A stretch of 64,000 nucleotides of DNA from Streptomyces koelreuteriae (GCF_018604545.1 NZ_CP075896.1:1364001-1428000); one strand, 5' to 3'. Numbered from the stretch's first letter, positions 15,832 through 25,968 are shown. Notes: generated from the sequence alone by a model not told the origin. Made by a program: numbers and translations.

Positions 15832-16695
15832 GTGGGCGTGACGGTGCAGGGGTCGCAGACCGGGGACGGGATGGAGCCGTACGGTGCCGACGACGAGGAG
15901 TCGGCGGGAGTACTGCGGACGGTCGGCAGGGTCATCAAGACCTGCCGCGAACGAAAGGGGCTCCGACAGGCCGAGTTGGGGACGGCCATCGGGTACAGCG
16001 AGGAGCAGGTGTCCTCGGTGGAGAGGGGGCGGCGGGCGCCGAGCCGGACGTTTCTGGAGGCGGCCGATGAAGTGCTGGACGCCGGAGGGCTGATCGTCGG
16101 GCTGCGCAGGGACGTGGAGGAGGCCCGGTATCCGAAGAAGGTGCGGGATCTGGCGAAGTTGGAGGCCGAGGCGGTCGAGCTGTGCGCCTACGCCAACTCC
16201 GTCGTCCATGGCCTGCTCCAGACACCGGAGTACGCGGGAGCGCTGTACGGCATGCGGCGTCCGCCCTTCGCCGAGGACGAGGTCGAACGGCTCGTCGCCG
16301 CACGCTTGGCGCGGCAGGAGATCTTCGACCGGCAGCCCAGTCCCGTCTTCAGTTTCGTCCTGGAAGAGGTGACGCTGCGCCGTCCGCTCGGGGGCAGAAT
16401 GGTGATGCGGAAGCAGCTCGAACGGCTGTTGCAGGTCGGTCGACGGCGAAACGTGGAGATCCAGGTGATGCCCACGGATCGTGAGGACCACGCCGGTCTG
16501 GACGGATCGCTCCAGTTGCTGCGCCTTCAGAAGGGAGACACGGTGGCGCACAACGAGGTGCAGCTCACCAGTCGCCTGATCTCGCACCCCAGGGAGATCC
16601 AGGTCTTCGAGGTCCGCTATGGCATCATCCGGGCCCAAGCTCTCACGCCCCGCGAGTCGCTGGCCTTTATTGAAAAAGCATTGGGAGAGACATGA
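15832..16695 (+). CDS. XRE-family regulator with DUF5753-type C-terminal domain
   Basis: A 287-residue protein: cro/C1 helix-turn-helix near 28-85 (GRVIKTCRERKGLRQAELG, GYSEEQVSSVERGRRAPS) followed by the long DUF5753-type domain with LLQTPEYA (near 130) and EIQVMP, HAGLDGS. This architecture is abundant in Streptomyces and is almost always paired with a DUF397 gene, as here. Members influence differentiation and antibiotic production. The GTG at 15832 has AGAAGGAGG nine bases upstream. The stop overlaps the start of the DUF397 gene. Confidence 0.9.
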   Translation: MGVTVQGSQTGDGMEPYGADDEESAGVLRTVGRVIKTCRERKGLRQAELGTAIGYSEEQVSSVERGRRAPSRTFLEAADEVLDAGGLIVGLRRDVEEARYPKKVRDLAKLEAEAVELCAYANSVVHGLLQTPEYAGALYGMRRPPFAEDEVERLVAARLARQEIFDRQPSPVFSFVLEEVTLRRPLGGRMVMRKQLERLLQVGRRRNVEIQVMPTDREDHAGLDGSLQLLRLQKGDTVAHNEVQLTSRLISHPREIQVFEVRYGIIRAQALTPRESLAFIEKALGET

Positions 16696-16898
16696 TGACC
16701 AACCCCACGTCGGGCAACGGTTACGCGCTGGAGTGGTTCAAGAGCAGCTACAGCACCGCTGATGGCCCGGAGTGCGTGGAGGTCGCCTTCGCGCCCCAGA
16801 GCATTCACATACGGGACTCGAAGCGCGTGCAGGGCGCGCAACTCGCTTTCGGGGCTCAGCAGTGGGCCGCCTTCGTCTCGTACGCCGCAGATCACTGA
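16692..16898 (+). CDS. DUF397 small protein, partner of the XRE regulator
   Basis: A 68-residue DUF397 protein with the family core WFKSSYSTADGPECVEVAF and IRDSK, ending in the WAAFVSY strand. These small proteins bind or antagonise their adjacent XRE/DUF5753 regulator in an antitoxin-like arrangement. The tandem ATGATG at 16692 overlaps the regulator stop, so either ATG may be used. Confidence 0.92.
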   Translation: MMTNPTSGNGYALEWFKSSYSTADGPECVEVAFAPQSIHIRDSKRVQGAQLAFGAQQWAAFVSYAADH

Positions 16899-16910
16899 AG
16901 TACGCCCACT

Positions 16911-16948
16911 GACGCCCCGCGTCCGGTTCCGTACCGGCCCGGGGCGTC
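16911..16948. terminator. Bidirectional terminator
   Basis: GACGCCCCG (16911-16919) pairs with CGGGGCGTC (16940-16948) between the convergent DUF397 gene and the HxlR-peroxiredoxin gene. Confidence 0.7.
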
Positions 16949-16955
16949 GACACGT

Positions 16956-17840
16956 TCAGTTTCCCGCCGCCACCGCCCGTACCACCGCCAGCGCCTCGCG
17001 CACCGCCCCCGGGATGTCCGTGACCGGGAAGTGCGCCTGGCGCACCACGCGTTCGCGGTCCACCACCAGCACCGCCCGCTTCACCCGCAGCGCCTGCCCG
17101 GCACGGAACACCGGCAGCCGCAGAGCGGCGGCGAGGCGCAGGTCGACGTCCGAGAGCAAGGTGAAGGGGATGCCCTCCTCGGCCGCGAACACCCGCTGCT
17201 CGTCCGGGCGTTGGGTACTCACGCCACGCACTTCGGCGCCCGCCGCGCGGAAGTCGTCGTACGCGTCCCGGAACAGCCGGTTCTCCAGCGTGCAGCCGAT
17301 GGCACCCGGAATGTCGGCCCACCCGTCCGGCAACGGAGCCGGGCGACCGGTCGCGGGGTAGCAGAACAGCACGGTGGCGGCGGCCTCGGCCACCGGGTCC
17401 AGCGGCTCACCGTCGCGGTGCCCCGGCAGTTCGAGGACCGGCAGCCGCTCACCCACCAGGCCCGCCACGCGCAGCGCCTCCGCGCTGTCCGCGTCGGCCG
17501 TGCCGCTCAGTGAGCCGTCGCCGAGCAGCCAGCGGTCCGCCCAGTCCTGCATCGCGAGCAGCACGGGCAGCAGCCCCCGCCCGCTCTCCGTGAGCCGGTA
17601 CTCGTACCGCACCGGGCCGGTCTGATACGGCACCCTCGCCAGGACCTCCGACTCCACCAGGTGCGCGAGGCGCTCGGTCAGCACCTTCCGGGAGATCCCC
17701 AACTCCCCCTGAAGCGCGTCGAACCGGTGGTGCCCGCGTGCGGTCTCCCTGACCAGGAGCAGGCTCCACCAGTCCCCGACCACCGCCGCCGCCTGCGCGA
17801 TCGCACAGGCGGCGTCCCGCTGGGGCACCGACCTGACCAT
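16956..17840 (-). CDS. HxlR regulator fused to a peroxiredoxin-like domain
   Basis: A 294-residue fusion. Residues 1-100 are HxlR (CAIAQAAAVVGDWWSLLLVRE, ELGISRKVLTERLAHL, RYEYRLTESGRGLLPVLLAM). Residues 150-294 are AhpC/TSA-like: TVLFCYPATG, AIGCTLENRLFRDAYDDFRAAGAEVRGVS, FTLLSDVDLRLAAAL, RAVLVVDRERVV. The peroxidatic-type cysteine of GCT-EN is C183; C160 and C12 are other candidates. An HxlR repressor carrying its own thiol peroxidase domain suggests redox sensing (inference). Start: the ATG at 17840 has GGGAGG closely upstream; an in-frame ATG at 17894 would add 18 residues but lies almost inside the operator and lacks a ribosome site. Divergent from an MFS exporter. Confidence 0.82.
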   Translation of the reverse strand: MVRSVPQRDAACAIAQAAAVVGDWWSLLLVRETARGHHRFDALQGELGISRKVLTERLAHLVESEVLARVPYQTGPVRYEYRLTESGRGLLPVLLAMQDWADRWLLGDGSLSGTADADSAEALRVAGLVGERLPVLELPGHRDGEPLDPVAEAAATVLFCYPATGRPAPLPDGWADIPGAIGCTLENRLFRDAYDDFRAAGAEVRGVSTQRPDEQRVFAAEEGIPFTLLSDVDLRLAAALRLPVFRAGQALRVKRAVLVVDRERVVRQAHFPVTDIPGAVREALAVVRAVAAGN

Positions 17841-17898
17841 GAGCCTCCCATCTCGCGGATCCAACGTCCTGACTTCGAAACCATCTTGCGCCATGGGG

Positions 17899-17919
17899 TC
17901 AGTTCCGGATAGGAACTGA
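17899..17919. promoter_or_regulatory. Perfect inverted repeat, likely operator of the HxlR-Prx fusion
   Basis: TCAGTTCC (17899-17906), five-base GGATA spacer, GGAACTGA (17912-17919): a perfect 8-bp inverted repeat in the divergent promoter region. A further GTAAGTTCCC half-site lies near 17931-17940. Confidence 0.65.
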
Positions 17920-17970
17920 TTCGAGGTCAGGTAAGTTCCCAAAAGAGACTCACTGGAGGATGGGCATCGC

Positions 17971-19227
17971 ATGAGCGAGACGCCGACGGTCCCGGAGCAC
18001 GATCTCCACCGCACTCACCGCGCGACCACGCCTCCGGCCGTCTTCTGGCGCTACTGGGCCGCTGCCACCGTCAGCGACGCGGGCACAGCCGTCACCGCCC
18101 TCGCTCTTCCCCTGGTCGCTCTCACAGTCCTCGACGTCACGGCGTTACAGGCCGCCCTGCTCGCCGCCGCCGGACAGATCTCCTGGCTGCTGCTCAGCCT
18201 CCCGGCCGGAGTGATCGCCCAGCGCGTCCCGCTCCGCAGCCTCCAGGTCACCCTCGATCTCGTACGGTTCGCCGCCGTGGGGTCCCTCCCGCTCGCCTGG
18301 TGGCTCGACCGGCTCACCTACCAGCACCTGTTGCTCGCCGCTCTGGTCACCGGCGCCGCGACCGTGCTCTTCGACATCGGCAACTCGACCTTTCTGCCCG
18401 CCATCGTCCCGGACCGGCAGCTCGCCGCCCGCAACAGCCTGATGTCCGGCACGCACGCCGTCACCGAGACCGGAGGGCCTTCCGGGGGCGGCCTCCTCGT
18501 GCAGGCCGCGGGCCCGGTCGGCGCACTCCTGGTGGACTCGGCCAGCTATCTGCTCTCCGCCGTGCTGCTGCGCACCCTCCCCGAGCGCCGTCCCGCTCCC
18601 CGCTCCGGCGACGGCGCCCTCCGGCTGATCCGCGAGGGCTGGACGTATGTGACGCGGCACCCGGTGATGCTGCCCTGCATGCTCTGGGCCACCGCGACGA
18701 ACTTCGTCTGCGCCGCCCTGGTCGCCCTCACTCCCCTGTACCTGGTCCGGGAGGCCGGACTGACGCCCGGAGAACTCGGCTTGGTGCTCGCCGTGGACGG
18801 AGTCGGCGCGCTCGCGGGTGCCGCCGTGGCGGTTCGCCTCACCCGGCGGTTCGGCACGGCCCGGGGCCTCGTCGGTGCGGCGCTGGCCGGGGGCGGTGCC
18901 GCCCTGCTGGTCCCGCTGACCACATCCGCCGCCGACGCGTACTGGTTCGCCCTGGGCAACGCCGGCTTCGCCTGCGGCGTCGCCATCGGGTCGATCACCA
19001 CCCGCACCCACCGCCAGACCGAGTCGCCGCCCGAGCTTCTCTCCCGTGTCATGGCCACCGTCCGCTTCGTCTCCTGGGGCGCCCAGCCCCTCGGCGCCCT
19101 CAGCGCCGGCCTGCTCGCCACGTACGCGGGGACGCGCGCGACCCTGTGGACGGTGTGCGCGGCCGCGCTCCTGCCGCCGCTGTATCTGCTCACGGCGCCT
19201 GTGGGCCGCCGCCGGGACCTCGTCTGA
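17971..19227 (+). CDS. MFS exporter (DHA3/MacB-type drug efflux)
   Basis: A 418-residue MFS protein with about 12 helices. FWRYWAAATVSDAGTAVTALALPLVAL opens helix 1, GVIAQRVPLRSLQ is the degenerate loop 2-3 motif, and LFDIGNSTFLPAIVPDRQLAARNSL with ETGGPSGGGLLVQAAGP marks the DHA3-type subfamily of antibiotic efflux proteins. CTGGAGGA precedes the ATG. It is divergent from the HxlR-peroxiredoxin gene and is its obvious regulatory target. Confidence 0.88.
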   Translation: MSETPTVPEHDLHRTHRATTPPAVFWRYWAAATVSDAGTAVTALALPLVALTVLDVTALQAALLAAAGQISWLLLSLPAGVIAQRVPLRSLQVTLDLVRFAAVGSLPLAWWLDRLTYQHLLLAALVTGAATVLFDIGNSTFLPAIVPDRQLAARNSLMSGTHAVTETGGPSGGGLLVQAAGPVGALLVDSASYLLSAVLLRTLPERRPAPRSGDGALRLIREGWTYVTRHPVMLPCMLWATATNFVCAALVALTPLYLVREAGLTPGELGLVLAVDGVGALAGAAVAVRLTRRFGTARGLVGAALAGGGAALLVPLTTSAADAYWFALGNAGFACGVAIGSITTRTHRQTESPPELLSRVMATVRFVSWGAQPLGALSAGLLATYAGTRATLWTVCAAALLPPLYLLTAPVGRRRDLV

Positions 19228-19338
19228 CACGGACGCCCCGGGCGGGGAGCGGTCCCGGCTGGGAATGTCAGTGGCGGGTCGTAGCCTTCGAGCAGATGGG
19301 GCGAGTGCCCCGAGGCCTGCGCCGGAGAGGAGCGCGCC

Positions 19339-19974
19339 GTGACCCGACCGCCGACCGCCGCGCAGCGGCGTGTCATCGACGCCGCCGACCCGGTGACCGG
19401 GCGGCTCAGGGGTACGGAGGCGCAGCTCGCCGCGCTGGTGAAGCGCGGGCTGGCCTTCCGGCACCCCCGGCCGCCGCACGATCACTTTCTGACACCGGAG
19501 GGGCATCGGATACGGCAGGGCGTGACGGGGACGCCCGAGCCGGCCGCTGAGGCTCCCGCGTCGACGGGGGTGTTCGCGGCGCGCGTCGGGGGTGAGGAGG
19601 CGGCGCCGGAGACAGGGCGTCCGGCCCGGCGCCGTGAGGTGCACAGCGCCTGGCAGGGCCTGCTGGAGCTGCGCCGGATGACCAACCCGGACGGGTCCGT
19701 GGACCGGCCCTGCGGCTGGGAGCGCACGCATCTGGCGGAGGCCGCCGCGCTCGCCCTGGAGGCGGCCGGGCATCAGCCGTCCGTGCGGGGCTCCGAGGAG
19801 GGATACCGGGTGCGGACGACCCCACAGCCGGAGGCCGTGGCCGTGCACGAGCCCGACGGCGAGGCGCTGCGCGCCTGCGCGGCCGTTCTGGAGGGGGCAG
19901 GCTGGCAGGTGAGCGACCACCGCGAACCGCGCACCGGAACCCGGTATCTCCTGGCTTCGCCGCGCCGAGCGTGA
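19339..19974 (+). CDS. Conserved hypothetical protein
   Basis: A 211-residue soluble protein without a domain I recognise. Residues 1-60 (RVIDAADPVTGRLRGTEAQLAALVKRGLAF, LTPEGHRIR) look like a winged-helix or repeat module; residues 90-160 and 165-211 are helical followed by an alpha-beta unit ending GTRYLLASPRRA. GTG start with GGAGAGGAG upstream. Monocistronic between an MFS gene and a thioesterase. Confidence 0.7.
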   Translation: MTRPPTAAQRRVIDAADPVTGRLRGTEAQLAALVKRGLAFRHPRPPHDHFLTPEGHRIRQGVTGTPEPAAEAPASTGVFAARVGGEEAAPETGRPARRREVHSAWQGLLELRRMTNPDGSVDRPCGWERTHLAEAAALALEAAGHQPSVRGSEEGYRVRTTPQPEAVAVHEPDGEALRACAAVLEGAGWQVSDHREPRTGTRYLLASPRRA

Positions 19975-20039
19975 TGGGCATGCCAAGATCGGTGGATCGT
20001 TGTGCGCTGCATGAGAGTCCGGTGCGAGAGGGGAATGCC

Positions 20040-20462
20040 GTGAGCGAGCCGTTTTCCGTCCCTGTGACCGTCCGTGGTTACGAGACCGACGTACAGGGTC
20101 ACCTCAACCAGAGCGTGTACCTGAACTACGCGGAACACGCCCGCTGGTCACTGCTGCACGCGGCGGGCATCAGCCAGTCCGCACTCACCGGGACCGGCGT
20201 GGGCCCGGTCGCCCTGGAGACGACCATCCGCTACAAACGGGAGCTGCTCGCGGGCGACGAGGTCGAGGTGACCTGCGCCTTCGACTGGGGCGGCGGCAAG
20301 ACCTTCCGCATCGAACAGACCGTCCGCAAGACCGACGGCACGGTGGCCGCCGAGATCACGGCGGTCGGCGGCATCCTCGACCTCAAGGAACGCAGGCTGG
20401 TCGCCGACCCCGCGAAGGTCTTCAAGGAACTGGCCTCGGACCCGGGGTTGTTCGGGCTCTAA
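20040..20462 (+). CDS. Acyl-CoA thioesterase, 4HBT/YbgC hot-dog fold
   Basis: A 140-residue hot-dog protein with VRGYETDVQGHLNQSVYLNYAEHARW near the N terminus; the Asp before QGH-N is the catalytic residue of the 4-hydroxybenzoyl-CoA thioesterase family. The GTG at 20040 follows GAGAGGGGA; the longer ORF upstream does not look like the family. The next gene starts directly after its stop. Confidence 0.88.
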   Translation: MSEPFSVPVTVRGYETDVQGHLNQSVYLNYAEHARWSLLHAAGISQSALTGTGVGPVALETTIRYKRELLAGDEVEVTCAFDWGGGKTFRIEQTVRKTDGTVAAEITAVGGILDLKERRLVADPAKVFKELASDPGLFGL

Positions 20463-21005
20463 ATGATCAACTCACCGCATCCAGGTACCGGCCGACCCAC
20501 CCGCTTCGCACTGTCCGCCGTCGTCGCGGGCGGACTTCTGACGGGCTGCGCATCGGACGACAAGTCCCTGACGTATCAGACCGACTACGGCAATCACCGA
20601 CCCCTGAAGGTCGTCGGCTACCCGTCCGCGGGAAGCCTCGAGACGGTGCAGCAGGCCGTCTGGCGACTCGCGGACGGTGACACCGCCGGGCTGGCGGCAC
20701 TCGCCGTCGACGACGAGCAGGCCGACGCCACGGCCCGGAACTGGGTCAAGGCCTTCGGCGCCGCCGCCGAGGAGGACGTGACCGCGGACTTCTACGACGA
20801 GGGTTCCGTGCGGCAGGTCGTGGTCCTCTACTTCGGCAAGAGCGGCCAGATCAAGGAGATCGAGGCCCGTATCGGCGAGGACGACTCCTGGGGACTCACC
20901 CTCGCCGAGCCCGACCCGGCCGAGGCGAAGGCCGAGCCCTCATGGGCCCCGCCGAAGCCGGGCGGCTCCGGTTCCCGCACCTCCGGCGCCCCGTCGGAGG
21001 ACTGA
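20463..21005 (+). CDS. Putative lipoprotein
   Basis: A 180-residue protein with an N-terminal signal and lipobox LLTGC (Cys near residue 29). The mature part (about 55-150) alternates helices and strands and resembles small DUF4878/SnoaL-like secreted proteins; the tail is Pro/Ser-rich. It begins at the base after the thioesterase stop, so it may be cotranscribed. No specific function can be assigned. Confidence 0.75.
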   Translation: MINSPHPGTGRPTRFALSAVVAGGLLTGCASDDKSLTYQTDYGNHRPLKVVGYPSAGSLETVQQAVWRLADGDTAGLAALAVDDEQADATARNWVKAFGAAAEEDVTADFYDEGSVRQVVVLYFGKSGQIKEIEARIGEDDSWGLTLAEPDPAEAKAEPSWAPPKPGGSGSRTSGAPSED

Positions 21006-21040
21006 CGGGCCCCTGCCTCGCTCCACCTCTCGCGCCGATC

Positions 21041-22423
<1,383 letters not shown>

Positions 22424-22641
22424 GGCGGCGTCCCTCCGGTCGGGTACACGGCCGCGTCGATGGCTGCCGTGGGTGTCAAGGAGGTGGTGCGGGTGGTCGT
22501 GCGGGACCGGACGTGCGGATGACGGGAGGACCGTTCCGGGGCGCACGCATCCGCGCGCCCCGGAGACGGCACCGTGGTCCCCGCTCGGGTCCACGGCCAC
22601 CGGCCGGGAGCCGTCCCTCCCGGCCGGAGTCATCGGGGTGT

Positions 22642-24021
22642 TCAGCCCTGCGCGGCGATCCTCGCCAGCCGCTGGGCCTCGTCCCGCGTGGAGCGGGCGA
22701 TGGCGTCCTCGTCGGCCGTGAGCAGCCGCCCGTCCTCGACGATCTGCCGGCCGTCGACGAAGGAGGCGGTGACCGGGGCCGCCGCGCCGAAGACCAGGGC
22801 GGTCACGGGGTCGGCGATGGAGGCGTGGGCGACCGTGTCCAGCTTCCACAGGACCAGGTCGGCGAGCTTGCCCGGCTCCAGGGAGCCGGTCTCCGCCGCC
22901 CGGCCCAGGACCTGGGCACCGCCGTAGGTGCCCAGGCGCAGGGCCTGACGGGCGTTCAGCGCGGCTTCCCTGTGCGGGCCGAGGCGGTTGATGAGGAGGG
23001 CGTTGCGCAGCTCGGTGTGGAGTTCGCCGGACTCGTTCGAGGCGGTGCCGTCGACACCGAGGCCGACCGGAACACCGGCCGCGAGCATGTCGGGGACCCG
23101 GGCGATACCGGCCGCGAGGCGGGCGTTGGAGGAGGGGCAGTGCGCGACGCCCGTCCTGGTCCGGGCGAACGCGGCGATGTCGGAGTCGTTCATGTGGACG
23201 CAGTGCGCCATCCACACGTCCTCGCCGAGCCAGCCGGTGGACTCGAAGTAGTCGGTCGGGCCCATGCCGAACAGTTCGTGGCAGAACTTCTCCTCCTCCA
23301 CGGTCTCCGAACCGTGGGTGTGGAGCCGTACGCCGAGCCGGCGGGCGAGCTGGGCCCCGTCCCGCAGCAGTTCGGTGGAGACGGAGAAGGGCGAGCAGGG
23401 CGCGACGGCGACCTGGGTCATGGCGTCGAAGGAGGAGTCGTGGTGCTGCCGGACGGTCTCCTCGGTCGCGGCCAGCGCGCCGTCCAGGGTCTCGACGGCG
23501 AAGTCCGGGGGCAGGCCGCCGTCCTTCTCGCTGCGGTCCATGGAGCCGCGCGCGAGGGTGAAGCGGACGCCCATGTCGCGGGCGGCGCCGATGATCGCGC
23601 CGGACAGGTCGCCGGAGCCCTGCGGGAAGACGTAGTGGTGGTCCATGGCGGTGGTGACTCCGCCGCGGGCCATCACGGCGAGCGAGCCCTGGGCCGCCGC
23701 TCGCACCATCGGCTCGTCGATGCGCGCCCAGACCGGGTAGAGCGCGACCAGCCAGTCGAAGAGGTTGTGGTCCGTGGCCAGACCCCGGGTGATCCACTGG
23801 TAGAAGTGGTGGTGGGTGTTGACCAGGCCGGGGGTCACGAGATGACCGGAGGCGTCGATACGGCGTACGACGTTCTCCAGGCCCTCGGGGGCCGTGCCCG
23901 CGCCGAGCGACTCGATGCGGTTGCCGGCGAGGACGACGTACCCGGAGGCGTACTCGGTGTCGTGCGCGTCGACGGTCGCGATCGCACAGTTCTCGATGAC
24001 GATGCGCCGGTCTGCTGCCAT
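22642..24021 (-). CDS. Amidohydrolase, 8-oxoguanine deaminase-like
   Basis: A 459-residue amidohydrolase-superfamily enzyme. Metal ligands are visible as NTHHHFYQW (near 68-76), HTHGSETVEEE (near 237-247), WMAHCVHM (near 270) and GLGVDGTASNES (near 322-333), the arrangement of the deaminase branch (guanine, 8-oxoguanine, TRZ/ATZ). In purine-salvage operons this is usually 8-oxoguanine deaminase, feeding urate to the uricase. The ATG at 24021 has AAGGACG upstream. A guanine deaminase role is the alternative. Confidence 0.85.
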   Translation of the reverse strand: MAADRRIVIENCAIATVDAHDTEYASGYVVLAGNRIESLGAGTAPEGLENVVRRIDASGHLVTPGLVNTHHHFYQWITRGLATDHNLFDWLVALYPVWARIDEPMVRAAAQGSLAVMARGGVTTAMDHHYVFPQGSGDLSGAIIGAARDMGVRFTLARGSMDRSEKDGGLPPDFAVETLDGALAATEETVRQHHDSSFDAMTQVAVAPCSPFSVSTELLRDGAQLARRLGVRLHTHGSETVEEEKFCHELFGMGPTDYFESTGWLGEDVWMAHCVHMNDSDIAAFARTRTGVAHCPSSNARLAAGIARVPDMLAAGVPVGLGVDGTASNESGELHTELRNALLINRLGPHREAALNARQALRLGTYGGAQVLGRAAETGSLEPGKLADLVLWKLDTVAHASIADPVTALVFGAAAPVTASFVDGRQIVEDGRLLTADEDAIARSTRDEAQRLARIAAQG

Positions 24022-24082
24022 GGTTCGTCCTTTGCGCTGTTGTGGAGTGGGCACGGCAGGACCCCGGGAGTTTGAGTGCCGC

Positions 24083-24107
24083 GGCCGGGAGACGGGTTCC
24101 CCCGGCC
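24083..24107 (-). terminator. Hairpin between uricase and the amidohydrolase
   Basis: GGCCGGG (24083-24089) pairs with CCCGGCC (24101-24107) in the 109-base gap after the uricase stop. It may act as a partial terminator or processing site, so distal genes could be expressed less. Confidence 0.45.
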
Positions 24108-24130
24108 ACGGGTGCCGAAAAAGCGGGACG

Positions 24131-25054
24131 TCAGAGATTGGTGAGGTCCACGGGGATGCGCGGCTCGCAGCCGTCCCGCAGGATCGTCGCCTCGATCAGG
24201 CCGTAGGGGCGGTCGGCGGCGAAGTACACCTCATTGTCGTTCTTCAGCCCGAACGGCTCCAGGTCGACCAGGAAGTGGTGCTTGTTCGGCAGGGAGAAGC
24301 GGACCTCGTCGATCTCGCCGCGGTTCTCGATGATCCGCGAACCCATCTGGTACAGGGTCTGCTGGAGCGACAGCGAGTACGTCTCGGCGAAGGCCTGGAG
24401 CATGTGCCTCTTCGTCTGCTCGTAGGACTTCTCCCAGTGGGGCATGCGCTGGTCGTCGTCGGTCCAGTTGAAGCGCCAGCGGCCGGAGACCTGGGTGGCC
24501 AGGATGCGGTCGTAGGCCTCCTTCAGCGTCGTGTACTTGTCCTTGACGTAGCCCCAGAACTCGGAGTTGGTCGAGTTCATCACGACGAGATCCTTCAGAC
24601 CGGAGATCACCTCCCACGACGAGCCGTCGTAGGTGATCTGCGTGACGCGCGTCTCCTGGCCCTTGCGGACGAAGGAGTGCTTGACCTCGTCGGCGCCGAT
24701 GAAGCGGGAGTTGGCGTCGGCGGCCTCGATCCGCTCCCAGGCGTACTCCTCGATGCGGATCCGGGCGGTCTTGATCGGCTCCTGCGAGGTGACGAAGTGC
24801 CGGGCGAGGTGGATGCCGAACTGCTCGGCGGACTCTATGCCGTGCTCCTTGGCGAACGCGTACACCGTGTTCTTGGTGGTGTCGGTCGGCAGGACGTTGG
24901 CGTTGGAGCCGGAGTAGTGGACCTCCTCCATGTCGCCGCTCAGCGACACGGACACGTTCAGGTCCTTGATGTGGTGGGTGGCGCCGTCCCGCGTGATCTT
25001 TACGACTCGGTTCTCGGCCTTGCCGTACTGGTTCTGTCCCAGGATCGTGGGCAT
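24131..25054 (-). CDS. uox: Urate oxidase (uricase)
   Basis: A 307-residue cofactor-free uricase converting urate to 5-hydroxyisourate and hydrogen peroxide. It starts ILGQNQYGKAENRVVKITRDG, with the Lys of the catalytic relay near residue 11, and contains EYAWERI, SFVRKGQETRVTQITYDG, DLVVMNSTNSEFWGYV, SLQQTLYQMG and LPNKHHFLVDL, the uricase signature. Length is normal. It starts four bases after the HIU hydrolase stop with GAGGGAG as ribosome site. The peroxide it makes explains shared control with a catalase (see 26017-26060 and 30040-30081). Confidence 0.97.
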   Translation of the reverse strand: MPTILGQNQYGKAENRVVKITRDGATHHIKDLNVSVSLSGDMEEVHYSGSNANVLPTDTTKNTVYAFAKEHGIESAEQFGIHLARHFVTSQEPIKTARIRIEEYAWERIEAADANSRFIGADEVKHSFVRKGQETRVTQITYDGSSWEVISGLKDLVVMNSTNSEFWGYVKDKYTTLKEAYDRILATQVSGRWRFNWTDDDQRMPHWEKSYEQTKRHMLQAFAETYSLSLQQTLYQMGSRIIENRGEIDEVRFSLPNKHHFLVDLEPFGLKNDNEVYFAADRPYGLIEATILRDGCEPRIPVDLTNL

Positions 25055-25058
25055 GTAG

Positions 25059-25451
25059 CTAGCTCCCTCGGTATACGGAGTAGCCGAACGGGTTGAGCAG
25101 CAGCGGCACGTGGTAATGCTCTCCGGGGTTCACGGCGAAGGTGATCGCCACCTCGGGGAAGAACACGGCACCGCTGTCCCGATTCGCGGGGGCGTCCTGC
25201 TGCGCATCGGCTTGCTTCTTCTCGAAATACGGCTCCACGGCGAAGTCGAGCCGTACGTGTGTGGTGCCCTCCGGCAGCGCCGGCAGGTCCTTGCACCGCC
25301 CGTCCGCGTCGGTCGCGGAGCCGCCGAGGGTCTGCCAGTCCGCGTCCCGGCCCGAGCGGGCGGAGAGCTGGACGGCGACGCCCTCGGCGGGGCGGCCGAC
25401 GCTGGTGTCCAGGATGTGGGTGGACACGGAGGCGGTGGCGGAGGTGCTCAT
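25059..25451 (-). CDS. uraH: 5-Hydroxyisourate hydrolase
   Basis: A 130-residue transthyretin-related protein: THILDTSVGRPAEGVAVQL (H12 and following), an Arg-containing central strand, and the diagnostic C-terminus YSVYRGS. It opens the 5-hydroxyisourate ring to OHCU. Seven bases after the OHCU decarboxylase stop and four before uricase, so clearly one operon. Confidence 0.97.
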   Translation of the reverse strand: MSTSATASVSTHILDTSVGRPAEGVAVQLSARSGRDADWQTLGGSATDADGRCKDLPALPEGTTHVRLDFAVEPYFEKKQADAQQDAPANRDSGAVFFPEVAITFAVNPGEHYHVPLLLNPFGYSVYRGS

Positions 25452-25458
25452 GCTGCTG

Positions 25459-25968
25459 TCAGTCCTCTTCGACGAGTCGGGCCAGACGGATGCGGTTGAT
25501 CTTCCCCAGTTCGGTGCGGACGATCTCCCGCTCCCGCTCCGGCGGGTTGCCGAGCCGTTCCCTGACCGCGTCGCGCATCTGCTCGCCGGTCCGGCCGGTG
25601 GCGCAGATCAGGAAGACATGGCCGAACCTCTCCTGGTAGGCGAGGTTCAGCTCCAGCATCTCCGCCTTGAGCGCGTCGGAGGCGCCGGACATGCCGCGCT
25701 GTTCCCGGGCCGAGGTGGGGTCGCCGGCCTTGGGGCGGCCGATGGGCGGGTGGCCGGCCATCGCCTCCTCCAGGTCCGCGACCGTCAGGTCCGCCATGGC
25801 GGCGTCGCTCGCGGCGTACAGGTCCTCGGGGGTGGCGTAGGGGCGGGCGGTGAGCAGCCGCTTCGCCCACGCCGTGGAGGCGCACGCCTCGTGGAGCGCG
25901 ACGCGGGCCGCGTGCTCCTCGACGGTGTTGAACCGGGCCAGGCCCGGCGGCGTGGAAGGGGAAGTCAC
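25459..25968 (-). CDS. uraD: OHCU decarboxylase
   Basis: A 169-residue 2-oxo-4-hydroxy-4-carboxy-5-ureidoimidazoline decarboxylase, yielding S-allantoin. GHPPIGRPKAG carries the catalytic His, then LNLAYQERFGHVFLICATGRTGEQM is the family signature. First gene of the purine operon. The promoter with the shared 17-bp palindrome lies 76 bases upstream of its ATG. Confidence 0.96.
   Translation of the reverse strand: MTSPSTPPGLARFNTVEEHAARVALHEACASTAWAKRLLTARPYATPEDLYAASDAAMADLTVADLEEAMAGHPPIGRPKAGDPTSAREQRGMSGASDALKAEMLELNLAYQERFGHVFLICATGRTGEQMRDAVRERLGNPPEREREIVRTELGKINRIRLARLVEED

Noticed and set aside
15822..16093. Overlapping plus-strand frames within the XRE gene
   Set aside because: They are frame shadows without ribosome sites; the XRE/DUF5753 frame has clear domain content.
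22424..24109. Minus-strand extension of the xanthine permease to over 1000 residues
   Set aside because: It runs out of frame through the amidohydrolase gene with Arg/Pro-rich composition; the GTG at 22423 fits the permease family.
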